DNA from: JAEUIT01 sp044220875
GTDB taxonomy: Bacteria > Planctomycetota > Phycisphaerae > Phycisphaerales > SM1A02
Direction of reading: 5' to 3'
Length of the DNA stretch: 64,000 nucleotides
NCBI GenBank assembly: GCA_044220875.1
Contig: JBGAQH010000003.1
Coordinates: 1-64,000, forward strand
The notes under the pieces are model-generated. The model saw only the letters and a list, made by a program, of their open reading frames with translations. It was not told the DNA's origin and made no database searches. Positions 5,904 to 14,755 of the stretch are shown here, piece by piece; within the stretch, counting starts at the first letter, position 1; each line of letters begins with the position of its first letter. The translations under genes and the position numbers were made by a program.

Positions 5904-7340
5904 ATGCCCCGCTCGATCGCCGCCGCACTTCTGCTCGGTTCCGCGTTGCTTCTCGCCGGATGCGAAACGGCGCCGACCATCACGAACCCCGTCACCACGC
6001 TCAACCAGCCCGGGCTTCCCGGACGTGACTACCTCGCCGCGATGGCGATGGGCGATCGCTCCTCCGACGACGCCAAGTACCGCGCGGCGCTCCGCCATGT
6101 GGTCGTCGCCCCGAACTACGTGATCGAGGCGAGACGGGCGGCCTATGGACGGCTTCGGGAGATCGATCCGAAGGGCCTCGCTGAGACCCTCACCATCAAC
6201 CTCCCCAAGATGGATGCCGTCGAATGGCGCCGCGAGCTCTGCGAGCGCATCGCCAGCGAGCAGTGGCGCGAGATGACCCCCGCACTGGTGCGGGCGTGGG
6301 CCTCGAGCGTGCCCGCCTGGGCGACGCTCGGGAAGGAACGTCCCGAGCGCCTGGCGATCGCGACGATGTATGGCGAGGACAAGGTCGTCGACGCCCTGCT
6401 CGAGACGATGGCCGCGGCCAACCCGCTCACGCAGACCAACCTTCGCAGCCGCTGCTGGCAGCTCGTCCTCCTCGAGGGACAGGAAGCTCGCCTCCGCGAA
6501 TTGCTCGCCGACGAGTCCCGCACCGCCAAAGACCCCATGCTTCGCGACATCCGCGCCGGCGTGACCGACTTGGGTGTCCTCCCGCGCACCCGCGAGGAGG
6601 TCCTCTGGGTGCAGTACCTCCGCGGCGAGAAGAACCGGGCCTTCTGGAGCGCCGCAACCGCCGCGGTTGCCCAGCTCTCGCCGGCCCGCCGGGCGGCGAT
6701 CGAGCTGCGCGACATTCCGATTGCCGTCGCCTGCGCGACGTATGCCCCGAAGCTCCTCACCATGACGGATGCCGAGATCGAGAGCCGCGTCACGATCGCC
6801 ACCGGCGGCGAGGACCGGCGGATCTACAGCCCCGACTTCGAGGGCTACGGCAACGAGTTCTCGGAGCGGATGTCAGGCCACCGGGAGAAGCTCACCTGGG
6901 GCGATCGCGCCGCGATGGCGTTGGCCGTCGACGCCCTCGCCGTGCCCGAACTCCGCAAGCATCTCTTCGAGGTCGCCGACCGCGACCTCTCCGACCGCGG
7001 CGGCGAGCTTGGCGGCATGCTCTCGCTGGACGCGAAGGGGCGCTACGAGTTCGTCGAGTACCCGAGCCGTTCGCGCGGGAACGACGCCCGCTACGAGGCC
7101 CCGCAGCAGCTCATGGACGCCCTCTACACGGGGCTCTTCCACGTGCACTTCCATGCCCAGTCCTATGACGGCCGCCGCTACGCCGGTCCGCACATGGGCG
7201 ACTTCGAGTTCGCCGACTCGACGCGCCTGAACGCCCTCGTCCTCAGCTTCATCGATGGCGACCACCTCAACGTCGACTACTACCGATACGGGAAGGTCGT
7301 GGTGGACCTTGGCCTGATGGAACGTCCGACGTCCCGTTAG
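5904..7340 (+). CDS. Predicted lipoprotein of unknown function
   Basis: 478 residues from ATG at 5904. Residues 1-19 form a lipoprotein signal with lipobox LLLAGC. The body is alpha-helical with no domain I recognise. The last 100 residues carry an unusual His-rich conserved-looking block: GLFHVHFHAQSYDG, GPHMGDFEFADSTRLNALV and SFIDGDHLNVDYYRYG, which could form a metal site or a barrel-like domain. A long ORF opens upstream in frame but crosses the assembly gap; the lipobox fixes the start here. Stops with TAG at 7338-7340. Probably a periplasmic or outer-membrane-attached protein; no function assigned. Confidence 0.75.
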   Translation: MPRSIAAALLLGSALLLAGCETAPTITNPVTTLNQPGLPGRDYLAAMAMGDRSSDDAKYRAALRHVVVAPNYVIEARRAAYGRLREIDPKGLAETLTINLPKMDAVEWRRELCERIASEQWREMTPALVRAWASSVPAWATLGKERPERLAIATMYGEDKVVDALLETMAAANPLTQTNLRSRCWQLVLLEGQEARLRELLADESRTAKDPMLRDIRAGVTDLGVLPRTREEVLWVQYLRGEKNRAFWSAATAAVAQLSPARRAAIELRDIPIAVACATYAPKLLTMTDAEIESRVTIATGGEDRRIYSPDFEGYGNEFSERMSGHREKLTWGDRAAMALAVDALAVPELRKHLFEVADRDLSDRGGELGGMLSLDAKGRYEFVEYPSRSRGNDARYEAPQQLMDALYTGLFHVHFHAQSYDGRRYAGPHMGDFEFADSTRLNALVLSFIDGDHLNVDYYRYGKVVVDLGLMERPTSR

Positions 7341-7473
7341 CCCGGACGACGCACGCCGGCGCCGTCGGTGCACCGCGCGACCGCGCGGTCGATGGAAGTC
7401 GCTCGAAACGCCGGAAGGACCGACCGCCGCGGGCATCGCCCGAAGCGGTCCGTGAGGAACCCGAGCTCGTCAC

Positions 7474-8970
7474 GTGCAGATCGTCGTCCTCATCCTCGTC
7501 GCGGTGGTCCTGCTCGAGGACCGCATGCCGACGGCGACCCCCGCGTCGCCGTGGGTCGCGCTCCTCGTCGTCACGGTGCCCAGCGCCCTCGGGCTCGCGC
7601 TCCAGCGGTATCGCGTCGTGCGCGCCGAACGGGCGATGGACCGGGCCGATCCGCGCGGCATCGGCGAGTTCGACCACGCCGACCGGACCATGCGGGCCAT
7701 TCCCTGGATCGCGCTTCTCGGCACGGCGGCGGGAACGCTGGGATTCGGATGGCTCCGCGCGGTTCGCTCCGCCGTCGGAAACTGGCCCGCCATCGACGAG
7801 CTCATCGCGCTCCTTCCGGCGCTCGCCGCGATCGCCCTGTCATGGTGGCTTCACGAGCCGATCGAGCGGCGCATCCGCGAGGCATCGATGGTCCGTCGGC
7901 TGGACGAGGGCATGCCGATCGCGACGTGGTCCTCGCCGCTTCACTTCGTGATCGGGCGGATCCGCTCGAACATCCTGCTCCTCCTCGCGCCGCTCGTCGT
8001 CGTGATGGCGCTCTCGGAGCTCATCGAGCCGCGCGTCGCCGATGCGTGGCCGTCGTTCTGGAACGCGGGCGGGCGGGAGTTCGTCACCCTGGCGATCGCC
8101 GCATTCGTCTACCTCTTCAGCCCGCTCATCGCCCGACTGGTCCTCCAGCTCGAGCCGGTGCCGCCCGGCGAGCTTCGCGACGACCTGCAGGCGGTGTGCG
8201 ACGGCAGCGGCGTGCGCGTGCGTCAGATTCTCGTCTGGCGGACGGATCATGCGATGGTGAACGGCGCGGTCATGGGACTGATCGCGCCGCTGCGATTCGT
8301 GATGCTGACCGACGGGCTGCTCGAACTCCTGCCGCGCGACGAACTTCGCGCGGTGATGGCCCACGAGATCGGCCACGTGCGCCGCCGTCACCTCCCGTGG
8401 ATGCTCGGGATGCTCGTGGCCCTGCTCGTGATCGGCTCGTTTGCGATCGACTGGCCGGCGCAGCGCGTCGATGCGTGGATCCGCAGCGCGGCGTGGGACG
8501 TGCCGACCAAGGTGGACGCGATGGCCTGGCTCGACCGGGGCGCTGCGCTCGGCGCGACGCTCATCTCGCTCGGGCTCTTCGGCTGGGTCTCGCGGCGCAT
8601 CGAGCGGCAGGCCGACACCTTCGCCGTCCAGTACCTCTCGACCGCGGCGGGAAGTCCGCACATCACGCCCGGCGCCGTCGCGGCCATGAGCGGAGCGTTA
8701 GGGACCGTCGCCCGTTTCGCCGGCGTCTCGCCCCGTCGCGCGTCGTGGCGCCACGGCTCGATCGCCTGGCGCCAGGGATATCTCGGCGGCCTCATCGGCG
8801 CGCCTGCCGCGGGCCTGGCGATCGATCGCCTCGTCGCTCTCCTGAAGGTCGCCGTCGTCGTGGTGCTCGCGGCGTTCGTCGCGCTGCTCGCGGTCGACGC
8901 CCGGACCGCGCAGGGCGAGGCCGGCGGGCCCGGCTACGATGCGGAGCCGCCGCGGGCCGCGGACCGTTGA
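7474..8970 (+). CDS. M48 family membrane zinc metalloprotease
   Basis: 498 residues, GTG start at 7474. Several hydrophobic segments precede the catalytic core (about residues 2-15, 28-42, 77-95, 108-124, 166-182, 203-222). The zinc motif HEIGH is at 297-301, followed by another helix pair and the third-ligand region RIERQADTFAVQYL, in which the Glu precedes AD as in M48/HtpX/Ste24 proteases. The long N-terminal membrane part resembles Ste24-like rather than compact HtpX proteins. Likely role: quality control of membrane proteins. It lies 33 bp upstream of dapF on the same strand, so possible co-transcription without functional link. Confidence 0.8.
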   Translation: MQIVVLILVAVVLLEDRMPTATPASPWVALLVVTVPSALGLALQRYRVVRAERAMDRADPRGIGEFDHADRTMRAIPWIALLGTAAGTLGFGWLRAVRSAVGNWPAIDELIALLPALAAIALSWWLHEPIERRIREASMVRRLDEGMPIATWSSPLHFVIGRIRSNILLLLAPLVVVMALSELIEPRVADAWPSFWNAGGREFVTLAIAAFVYLFSPLIARLVLQLEPVPPGELRDDLQAVCDGSGVRVRQILVWRTDHAMVNGAVMGLIAPLRFVMLTDGLLELLPRDELRAVMAHEIGHVRRRHLPWMLGMLVALLVIGSFAIDWPAQRVDAWIRSAAWDVPTKVDAMAWLDRGAALGATLISLGLFGWVSRRIERQADTFAVQYLSTAAGSPHITPGAVAAMSGALGTVARFAGVSPRRASWRHGSIAWRQGYLGGLIGAPAAGLAIDRLVALLKVAVVVVLAAFVALLAVDARTAQGEAGGPGYDAEPPRAADR

Positions 8971-9003
8971 GTCCGTGACGCGGCGCCGGCACCGAGGTTG
9001 GCC

Positions 9004-9939
9004 ATGCGATTCGTCAAGATGCACGGGATCGGCAACGACTACGTCTACGTGAACGCGTTCGCGGAGCGCGTCGACGATCCCGCCTCGCTTGCCCGCCTCG
9101 TCTCGCCCCGCAACACCGGCGTCGGAAGCGACGGGCTGATCCTCGTCTGTCCGCCGATCGTGTCGGGCGCCGACGTCCGCATGCGGATGTTCAACGCCGA
9201 CGGCAGCGAGAGCGAGATGTGCGGCAACGGCGTGCGCTGCGTGGCGAAGTTCGCCGTCGATCGCGGCATCGCCCGCGCCAACCCGCTGCGGGTCGAGACC
9301 GGTCGCGGCGTGCTTGCCATCGAATGGGAGGCCGGCCCCGACGGGCGAGTGACGCTCGCGACCGTCGACATGGGGCCGCCGATTCTCGAGGCAGAACGGA
9401 TCCCCGCCCGCGTGCCAGGCATCGCCCCCTCCGGACGCATCGTCGACCTCCGCGTTGAGCGGGCATTGCTCGCCGCGGGCGACGAGCGGTGGATGGACGC
9501 GAGCGGATGCGAGACGTCGATCACCTGCGTTTCGATGGGCAATCCGCATGTGGTCGTCTTCTGCCGCGACGTCGCCGCCGTGCCGCTGGAGCGCATCGGC
9601 CCGCCGCTCGAGCGCCACGCCTTCTTCCCGAAGCGAATCAACGTGCATGTCGTCCAGGTCGTCGCCGCCGACGAGGTCATCATGCGGACGTGGGAACGCG
9701 GCAGCGGCATCACCATGGCCTGCGGAACCGGCGCCAGCGCCGTCTGCGTCGCGGGCGTCCTCACCGGCCGAACCGCGCCGCGGATCCTCGCCCACCTTCC
9801 CGGGGGCGACCTGCGGCTCGCATGGGAGGGCGAGGGCGAGAGCGTGCGCATGACCGGACCGGCGACGGAGGTCTTTGAGGGGGAACTCTCCGCGAGTCTC
9901 CTGCGCGACGCCGCGACCGCCGCGGAGTGCCGGCGATGA
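9004..9939 (+). CDS. dapF: Diaminopimelate epimerase
   Basis: 311 residues from ATG at 9004. Opening MRFVKMHGIGNDYV is the DapF signature. The two catalytic cysteines are in MCGNGVRC (about residue 73) and MACGTGASA (about residue 243), and RTWERGSGIT supplies the substrate-binding Glu. The enzyme interconverts LL- and meso-diaminopimelate, the last step before lysine and peptidoglycan precursor synthesis. Its stop overlaps the ATG of the M20 peptidase gene (ATGA at 9936-9939), so translation is coupled. Normal length for the family (270-310), with an insert around residues 140-170. Confidence 0.95.
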   Translation: MRFVKMHGIGNDYVYVNAFAERVDDPASLARLVSPRNTGVGSDGLILVCPPIVSGADVRMRMFNADGSESEMCGNGVRCVAKFAVDRGIARANPLRVETGRGVLAIEWEAGPDGRVTLATVDMGPPILEAERIPARVPGIAPSGRIVDLRVERALLAAGDERWMDASGCETSITCVSMGNPHVVVFCRDVAAVPLERIGPPLERHAFFPKRINVHVVQVVAADEVIMRTWERGSGITMACGTGASAVCVAGVLTGRTAPRILAHLPGGDLRLAWEGEGESVRMTGPATEVFEGELSASLLRDAATAAECRR

Positions 9940-11165
9940 GCGGACTCGACGAGATCGAGCGGTCGCTCTGTGCGGCGCTCGCCCGCCGCTCCGACCGCAT
10001 GTACGGCGAGATCGAGCGAGCGGTCGCGATCCCGACCGGCGGGGCCTTTCGCCCCGGGCTCGACGAGCTGCGCGGACTGCTCTGCGATCGGCTGAGGGCG
10101 CTCGGCGCCTCGGTGACGGTGCATCCCGGCGAGCCTCGGCCCGCGTGGCTGGCGCTGCCGCACGAGGAGGCCGACGCGGGGAACGCCGACGTCCCGCCGG
10201 TGGCGATCGCGGCGCGACTCGACGGCCAGCGCGGCCCGCGCGTCCTGCTCGCCGGACACATTGACACGGTGCATGACCCGAACGGCGCGTTCCGGACGCT
10301 CACCCGCGAGAGCGCCACGATCGCCCGAGGCCCCGGCGCCGTCGACATGAAGGGCGGCATCATCCTGGCCATGAACGCCCTCGAGGCGCTGGCCGACGCG
10401 GGCATCGGCCTGCGCTTCAGCATGCTGCTCAACAGCGACGAGGAGACCGGCTCCTTCCATTCGGCGAGCGCCATCGAGCGCGCCGGCCGCGCCCACGACG
10501 TCGGCATCGCGCTCGAACCCGCCGGCGAGAACGGCGGCCTTGTCGTCGAGCGCATGGGGTCGGGGCATTTCCGCATCGACTGCACCGGCCGGACCGCGCA
10601 CGCCGGACGCGACTTCGCCAAGGGGATCAGCGCCGTGAACGCCCTGGCCAGGGCGATCCTCGACGTCAGCGCCGCGTGCGATCCCGCGGCGGGGCGCATC
10701 GTCAACGTCGGGCCGCTGCGCGGCGGGCACGTCTCGAACGCCGTGCCCGATGCGGCCAGCGCATGGGGCAACGTGCGCTTCGACAACCCCGAGGCGATGG
10801 CCGAACTCGCCCGGCGCTTCGATGCCCTGAACACGCCCGAGGGGGCGCTCCCGGGCGTCCTCGTCCGCCATGCCTTCGCCCGCCCGGCGAAGCCGATCAC
10901 GCCCGCCGTCGACCGGTTCGCGCGGGCGGTGCGCGACGTGGCCGAAGCGTTAGGTCAATCGCTGCCCTTCACGCGGACCGGCGGCGTCTGCGACGGAAAC
11001 ATCCTCCAGTCGGTCGGCCTGCCGACGCTCGACACGCTGGGCATTCGCGGCGGGAATCTCCACCGCACCGACGAGTTCATCGAGATCCCGAGCATGGTCG
11101 AGCGGGCCCAGCTTCTGGCCATCGTGCTCAAGCGGCTCCACGAGGGATCGATCACGGTCGGCTAG
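9936..11165 (+). CDS. M20 family metallopeptidase (candidate DapE-like desuccinylase)
   Basis: 409 residues, ATG overlapping the dapF stop. M20 metal-site motifs are complete and in order: AGHIDTVHDP (His, Asp), GAVDMKGG (bridging Asp), NSDEETGS (catalytic and metal Glu), ALEPAGENGG (Glu) and the C-terminal GGNLHRTDEFIEI (His). The middle GHFRIDCTGRTAHAGRDF is the dimerisation-domain entry. Family members include CPG2, ArgE and succinyl-DAP desuccinylase DapE; overall it is nearest the carboxypeptidase G2-like branch by eye. Direct coupling to dapF makes a DAP-pathway role attractive, but this is inference. Its TAG stop shares the palindrome CTAG with the convergent permease stop. Confidence 0.8.
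   Translation: MSGLDEIERSLCAALARRSDRMYGEIERAVAIPTGGAFRPGLDELRGLLCDRLRALGASVTVHPGEPRPAWLALPHEEADAGNADVPPVAIAARLDGQRGPRVLLAGHIDTVHDPNGAFRTLTRESATIARGPGAVDMKGGIILAMNALEALADAGIGLRFSMLLNSDEETGSFHSASAIERAGRAHDVGIALEPAGENGGLVVERMGSGHFRIDCTGRTAHAGRDFAKGISAVNALARAILDVSAACDPAAGRIVNVGPLRGGHVSNAVPDAASAWGNVRFDNPEAMAELARRFDALNTPEGALPGVLVRHAFARPAKPITPAVDRFARAVRDVAEALGQSLPFTRTGGVCDGNILQSVGLPTLDTLGIRGGNLHRTDEFIEIPSMVERAQLLAIVLKRLHEGSITVG
10943..10953 (+). repeat. Dispersed 11-mer CGAAGCGTTAG, copy a (coding)
   Basis: Exact copy inside the M20 peptidase gene, read as (A)-E-A-L-G with a TTA leucine codon. Confidence 0.7.
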
Positions 11166-12166
11166 CCGGCACCCGAGCGGCCCGCGCCCGCCGCGTCGAG
11201 GCCCCGCTGAAGGGCGACGAAGGCCAGGACGAGGACGCCGACCACGATTCGGGTCCACCACGAGCTCAGGGTTCCCTCGAAGGTGATGATGGTCTGGATG
11301 AGCCCGAGGATCATCACGCCCATGAGCGTGCCCATGACCGAGCCGACGCCGCCGCGGAGGAGCGTCCCGCCGATGACGACGGCGGCGATCGCGTCGAGCT
11401 CGAGGCCCTTGCACGCCGTCGGATCGCCGGCCTGCTGATAGAGCGCGAAGATCACGCCCGCCAGCGCCGAGAGTCCGCCGGCGATGGCATAGACCGCGAC
11501 GCGGGTGCGGCCGACCGGCAGGCCCATGAGCGTCGCGGCCTGTTCGTCGTCGCCTAACGCGTAGACCGCGCGGCCGAAGGGCATCTGGCGGAGGACCCAC
11601 CACGCGGCCGCGAAGACCAGTGCCGCCGCGAGCACCGTGCAGGGCAGCGTGATGCCGCGCGGTCCGAGCGGCAGGACGACCGAGAGCGAGTCGTTGAGCA
11701 CGGTGGCGACGAAGGGATGGCGGATGCCCAGCGACTGCGGATGCACCGCGAAGGCGAGGCCGCGGGCGAGGAACATGCCGGCGAGCGTGACGAGGAACGC
11801 CGGCAGCGCGAATCGCCGAATGAGAAATCCCTGGGCGAGGCCGAAGAGCGTTCCTGCGGCGAGGACGATCGCGATCGCGGGCATCGGATGCACCCCGCCC
11901 TGCTCGATGAGCCTCGCCAGGAACACGCTCGTGAGGGCCATGACCGCGCCGACCGAGAGGTCGATGCCGCCGGCGAGGATCACGAAGGTCGCCCCGACCG
12001 CGGCCACGCCGAGGAAGGCGTTGTCGACGAGGAGATTCCGAATCACCATCCACGACGCAAAGTGGTCGTAGCGGAGCGAACCGGCGACGAAGGCGGTCAC
12101 GAGCACCGCGGCGGTCGCCACGAGCGGCATGTCCCGCGGACTGGGACGGAGGGCCGCGAGGTTCAT
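11162..12166 (-). CDS. Sugar ABC transporter permease, YjfF-like
   Basis: 334 residues from ATG at 12166, overlapping the preceding permease by four bases. Eight to ten hydrophobic segments and the BPD_transp_2 signature (VGATFVILAGGIDLSVGAVMALT, and AVVIGGTLLRGGVGSVMGTLMG) identify a ribose/furanose-type permease. In E. coli, YjfF pairs with YtfT in the YtfQRT-YjfF galactofuranose importer; the gene order here (binding protein, ATPase, YtfT-like, YjfF-like) is the same. Likely transports L-arabinofuranose or another furanose given the neighbouring GH127 enzymes. Last gene of the minus-strand operon. Confidence 0.88.
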   Translation of the reverse strand: MNLAALRPSPRDMPLVATAAVLVTAFVAGSLRYDHFASWMVIRNLLVDNAFLGVAAVGATFVILAGGIDLSVGAVMALTSVFLARLIEQGGVHPMPAIAIVLAAGTLFGLAQGFLIRRFALPAFLVTLAGMFLARGLAFAVHPQSLGIRHPFVATVLNDSLSVVLPLGPRGITLPCTVLAAALVFAAAWWVLRQMPFGRAVYALGDDEQAATLMGLPVGRTRVAVYAIAGGLSALAGVIFALYQQAGDPTACKGLELDAIAAVVIGGTLLRGGVGSVMGTLMGVMILGLIQTIITFEGTLSSWWTRIVVGVLVLAFVALQRGLDAAGAGRSGAG

Positions 12167-13173
12167 GCCTCCGCTCCCGCGCCCCGGCCCGCGATGAGCG
12201 CACGGAGCGAGGCCCGCAGCGCCGGCGACTGGAGGAGGCAGACGGCGATGACGACGATCGCCTTGGGGGCCGGTGCGATCTCGGCCGAGACGTTGAGCAT
12301 GTACAGCAGCTTGGTGAGCGTCTGCATGAGCATCGCCCCGATGATCGAGCCAACCAGCGTGAAGCGCCCGCCGGTCAGGGCCGTGCCGCCGATGACGACG
12401 GCGAGGATCGCGTCGAGCTCGAGGAGCTGGCCGGCGTTGTTGACGTCGGCGGCGCGGATGTAGGCGCAGTCGATGAGTCCCGCGACGCCCGCACAGCAGC
12501 CGCAGAACGCGTAGGCGAGGAGCCGCACGGTGCGCTCGGGAACGCCCGCGAGCCGACTTGCCGCGTCGTTGTCGCCGACGCTCTCGATGAAGAGGCCGAT
12601 CGCGGTGCGGCGGGTCAGGAGACCGACGAGGAGGGCGACGGCGCCGAGGAGCCAGACCGTCGCGGGCAGTCCGGCGATCGCGCCGTTGCCGACGAAGGCC
12701 ACGGCCGGGTCGCGGACCGTGACGATGAGTCCGCCCGTGACGAGCTGGGCGACGCCGCGGCCGGCGACCATCAGGACCAGCGTCGCGACGATCGGCTGGA
12801 GCCGCAGCGCCGTCACCAGCGTGCCGTTCCAGAGTCCGGCGACAAGCGAGACGCCAAGCGCCGCGGCCATCGCCAGCGGCCATGCGACGCCATGCTCGCT
12901 CACCAGCGTGGCGACGATCGCCGCGGCGAGGGCGACGACGGCGCCGACGGAAAGGTCGACGCCGCCGGTTGCGATCACGATGGTCATGCCTAACGCGACG
13001 ATCGCCACCTTCGATCCGTGGTTGAGGATGTCGATCGGCGTGCCGAAGAGTCGGCCGTCGCGCAGTTCGACGCCGGCGAAACCCGGCGCGAAGAGCGCCC
13101 CCAGCGCCAGCAGCAGCACCAGGGCAACGAGCGGCCAGCGGACCGTCCGCAGGAGCGCGAGGAACTCAGCCAT
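12163..13173 (-). CDS. Sugar ABC transporter permease, YtfT-like
   Basis: 336 residues from ATG at 13173. Integral membrane protein of the ribose-permease family: MTIVIATGGVDLSVGAVVAL around residue 63-82 and VVIGGTALTGGRFTLVGSIIGA near 265 are the conserved permease motifs. Its start overlaps the end of the ATPase gene and its end overlaps the next permease, so all three are translationally coupled. It should form a heterodimer with the YjfF-like permease. Contains a cluster of Cys (FCGCCAG) in a membrane segment that I do not know from E. coli YtfT. Confidence 0.88.
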   Translation of the reverse strand: MAEFLALLRTVRWPLVALVLLLALGALFAPGFAGVELRDGRLFGTPIDILNHGSKVAIVALGMTIVIATGGVDLSVGAVVALAAAIVATLVSEHGVAWPLAMAAALGVSLVAGLWNGTLVTALRLQPIVATLVLMVAGRGVAQLVTGGLIVTVRDPAVAFVGNGAIAGLPATVWLLGAVALLVGLLTRRTAIGLFIESVGDNDAASRLAGVPERTVRLLAYAFCGCCAGVAGLIDCAYIRAADVNNAGQLLELDAILAVVIGGTALTGGRFTLVGSIIGAMLMQTLTKLLYMLNVSAEIAPAPKAIVVIAVCLLQSPALRASLRALIAGRGAGAEA

Positions 13174-14752
13174 GCGAGTCCTCCGCGGATCGATGCGGCC
13201 CGACGGCGCCAGCGGGATCCATCGCGGCGATGGCGGCGAGGATCGACGAGGGGGTGACCTCCGAACCGATCAGCTCGGCGACGCTGCGCCGGTCGCGCAG
13301 CACCCGAACTCGTCCGCAGGCCCGCACCAGCTCCTCAAGCTCCGAGCTTACGATGAGAAGGGCGAGTCCCTTGGCGCGGAGTTCGTCGACGAGCCGCATG
13401 ACGTCCTCCTTCGCGCCGATGTCGATGCCGCGGGTCGGCTCGTCGAGGAGCAGCAGGCGGGGATCCGTCGCCAGCGCCCGGGCGATGAGCGCCTTCTGCT
13501 GGTTGCCGCCCGAGAGCCTGCCGATCGGCGCGTCGGCGCTGGCGGTGCGGATCCGCAGGGCATCGATGTAGCGCTGGGCGAGCGCAGCGGCCTCGCGAGG
13601 CGGAATGCGCCGCAGGGCGCCGCGCCGGGCCTGGAGGGCGATGACGATGTTCTCGCGGACCGAGAGCGAGGGCAGGAGCCCGTCGGTCTTGCGGCTCTCG
13701 GAGAGGAACGCGATGCCCAGGCGCATCGCCTGCCGCGGCGAGCGTATGGCCACGTCGGCGCCGTCGATGGCGATCGTTCCGCGGTCCGCGGGCTCGGCGC
13801 CGCAGATCGCCCGCAGCGTCTCGCTGCGACCGGCACCCAGCAGTCCGGCCAACCCAACCGCCTCGCCGCGCCCGACCTCGCAGTCGAGATGCTCGAGCGC
13901 GCCGCGCCGCCCGAGCCCGCGGGCACTCAGCAGCGGCGCGGGGCGGGCGCCCCCGGTGGAGGGCGTTGCCGTCGCGGCTTCGACGGGACGGCCTACCATC
14001 ATGGCGATGAGTTCGGAGCGCGGCAGCGATGGCGCGTCGCGCGTACCGACGAGGCGCCCGTCGCGCAGCACCGTGATGCGGTCGGCGATCGCGTAGACCT
14101 GGTCAAGGAAATGGGTCACGAGGAGGACGCCGATGCCTTCGCGGCGCAGGCCGCGCAGGATCGCGAACAGCTCGCCGACCTCGTCGGCATCGAGGCTCGA
14201 GGTGGGTTCGTCCAGCACCAGCAGCGACGAGCGAACGTCGAGGGCCCTGGCGATCGCGACGAGCTGCTGGACGGCGATCGAGCAGGTCGAGAGCTCGCGG
14301 CGCACGTCCATGTCGAGACCGATGCGGGCCAGCGCCCCGCGGGCCCGCTCGCGCACCGCCCGCCAGCGGATCCCGGGGAGTGGCCAGCGCCCGGTCGGCT
14401 CGCGCCCGATGCAGATGTTCTCCGCGACCGACGCGTGCGGAATGAGATGCACCTCCTGATGCACGCAGCTCACGCCCATCGCCTCGGCGTCGCGCGGCGA
14501 GCGGGCGTCAAGGGTCCGGCCGGCCAGCGCCATCGAGCCGCCGTCGGGGCGATGCACGCCGCTGATGCAGCGGATGAGCGTGCTCTTGCCGGCGCCGTTC
14601 TCGCCCATCAGGGCATGAATCTCGCCGCGGACGACGGTGAGGTCAACGTCGTCGATGGCGAGCACCGGACCGAATCGCTTGCGCACGCCGCGGGCCGTGA
14701 GGAGCGCCGCGCCGTCCGTCGAAGCACGCTGTTGCGGAGCCGGTTGCGCCAC
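13166..14752 (-). CDS. Sugar ABC transporter ATP-binding protein, YtfR/RbsA-like
   Basis: 528 residues with two ATPase halves. First half: Walker A GENGAGKST near 51-59, Walker B SLLVLDEPTSSLD, H-loop VTHFLDQ. The signature of the first half is degenerate (CSIAVQQLVAIARAL), as is usual in this family. Second half: degenerate Walker A GLLGAGRSE, signature LSGGNQQKALIARAL and Walker B LLLLDEPTRGID. Such asymmetric tandem ATPases energise ribose, galactose and furanose importers. It lies between binding protein and permease genes, in a tight operon. Confidence 0.9.
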   Translation of the reverse strand: MAQPAPQQRASTDGAALLTARGVRKRFGPVLAIDDVDLTVVRGEIHALMGENGAGKSTLIRCISGVHRPDGGSMALAGRTLDARSPRDAEAMGVSCVHQEVHLIPHASVAENICIGREPTGRWPLPGIRWRAVRERARGALARIGLDMDVRRELSTCSIAVQQLVAIARALDVRSSLLVLDEPTSSLDADEVGELFAILRGLRREGIGVLLVTHFLDQVYAIADRITVLRDGRLVGTRDAPSLPRSELIAMMVGRPVEAATATPSTGGARPAPLLSARGLGRRGALEHLDCEVGRGEAVGLAGLLGAGRSETLRAICGAEPADRGTIAIDGADVAIRSPRQAMRLGIAFLSESRKTDGLLPSLSVRENIVIALQARRGALRRIPPREAAALAQRYIDALRIRTASADAPIGRLSGGNQQKALIARALATDPRLLLLDEPTRGIDIGAKEDVMRLVDELRAKGLALLIVSSELEELVRACGRVRVLRDRRSVAELIGSEVTPSSILAAIAAMDPAGAVGPHRSAEDSHG

Positions 14753-14755
14753 CGC

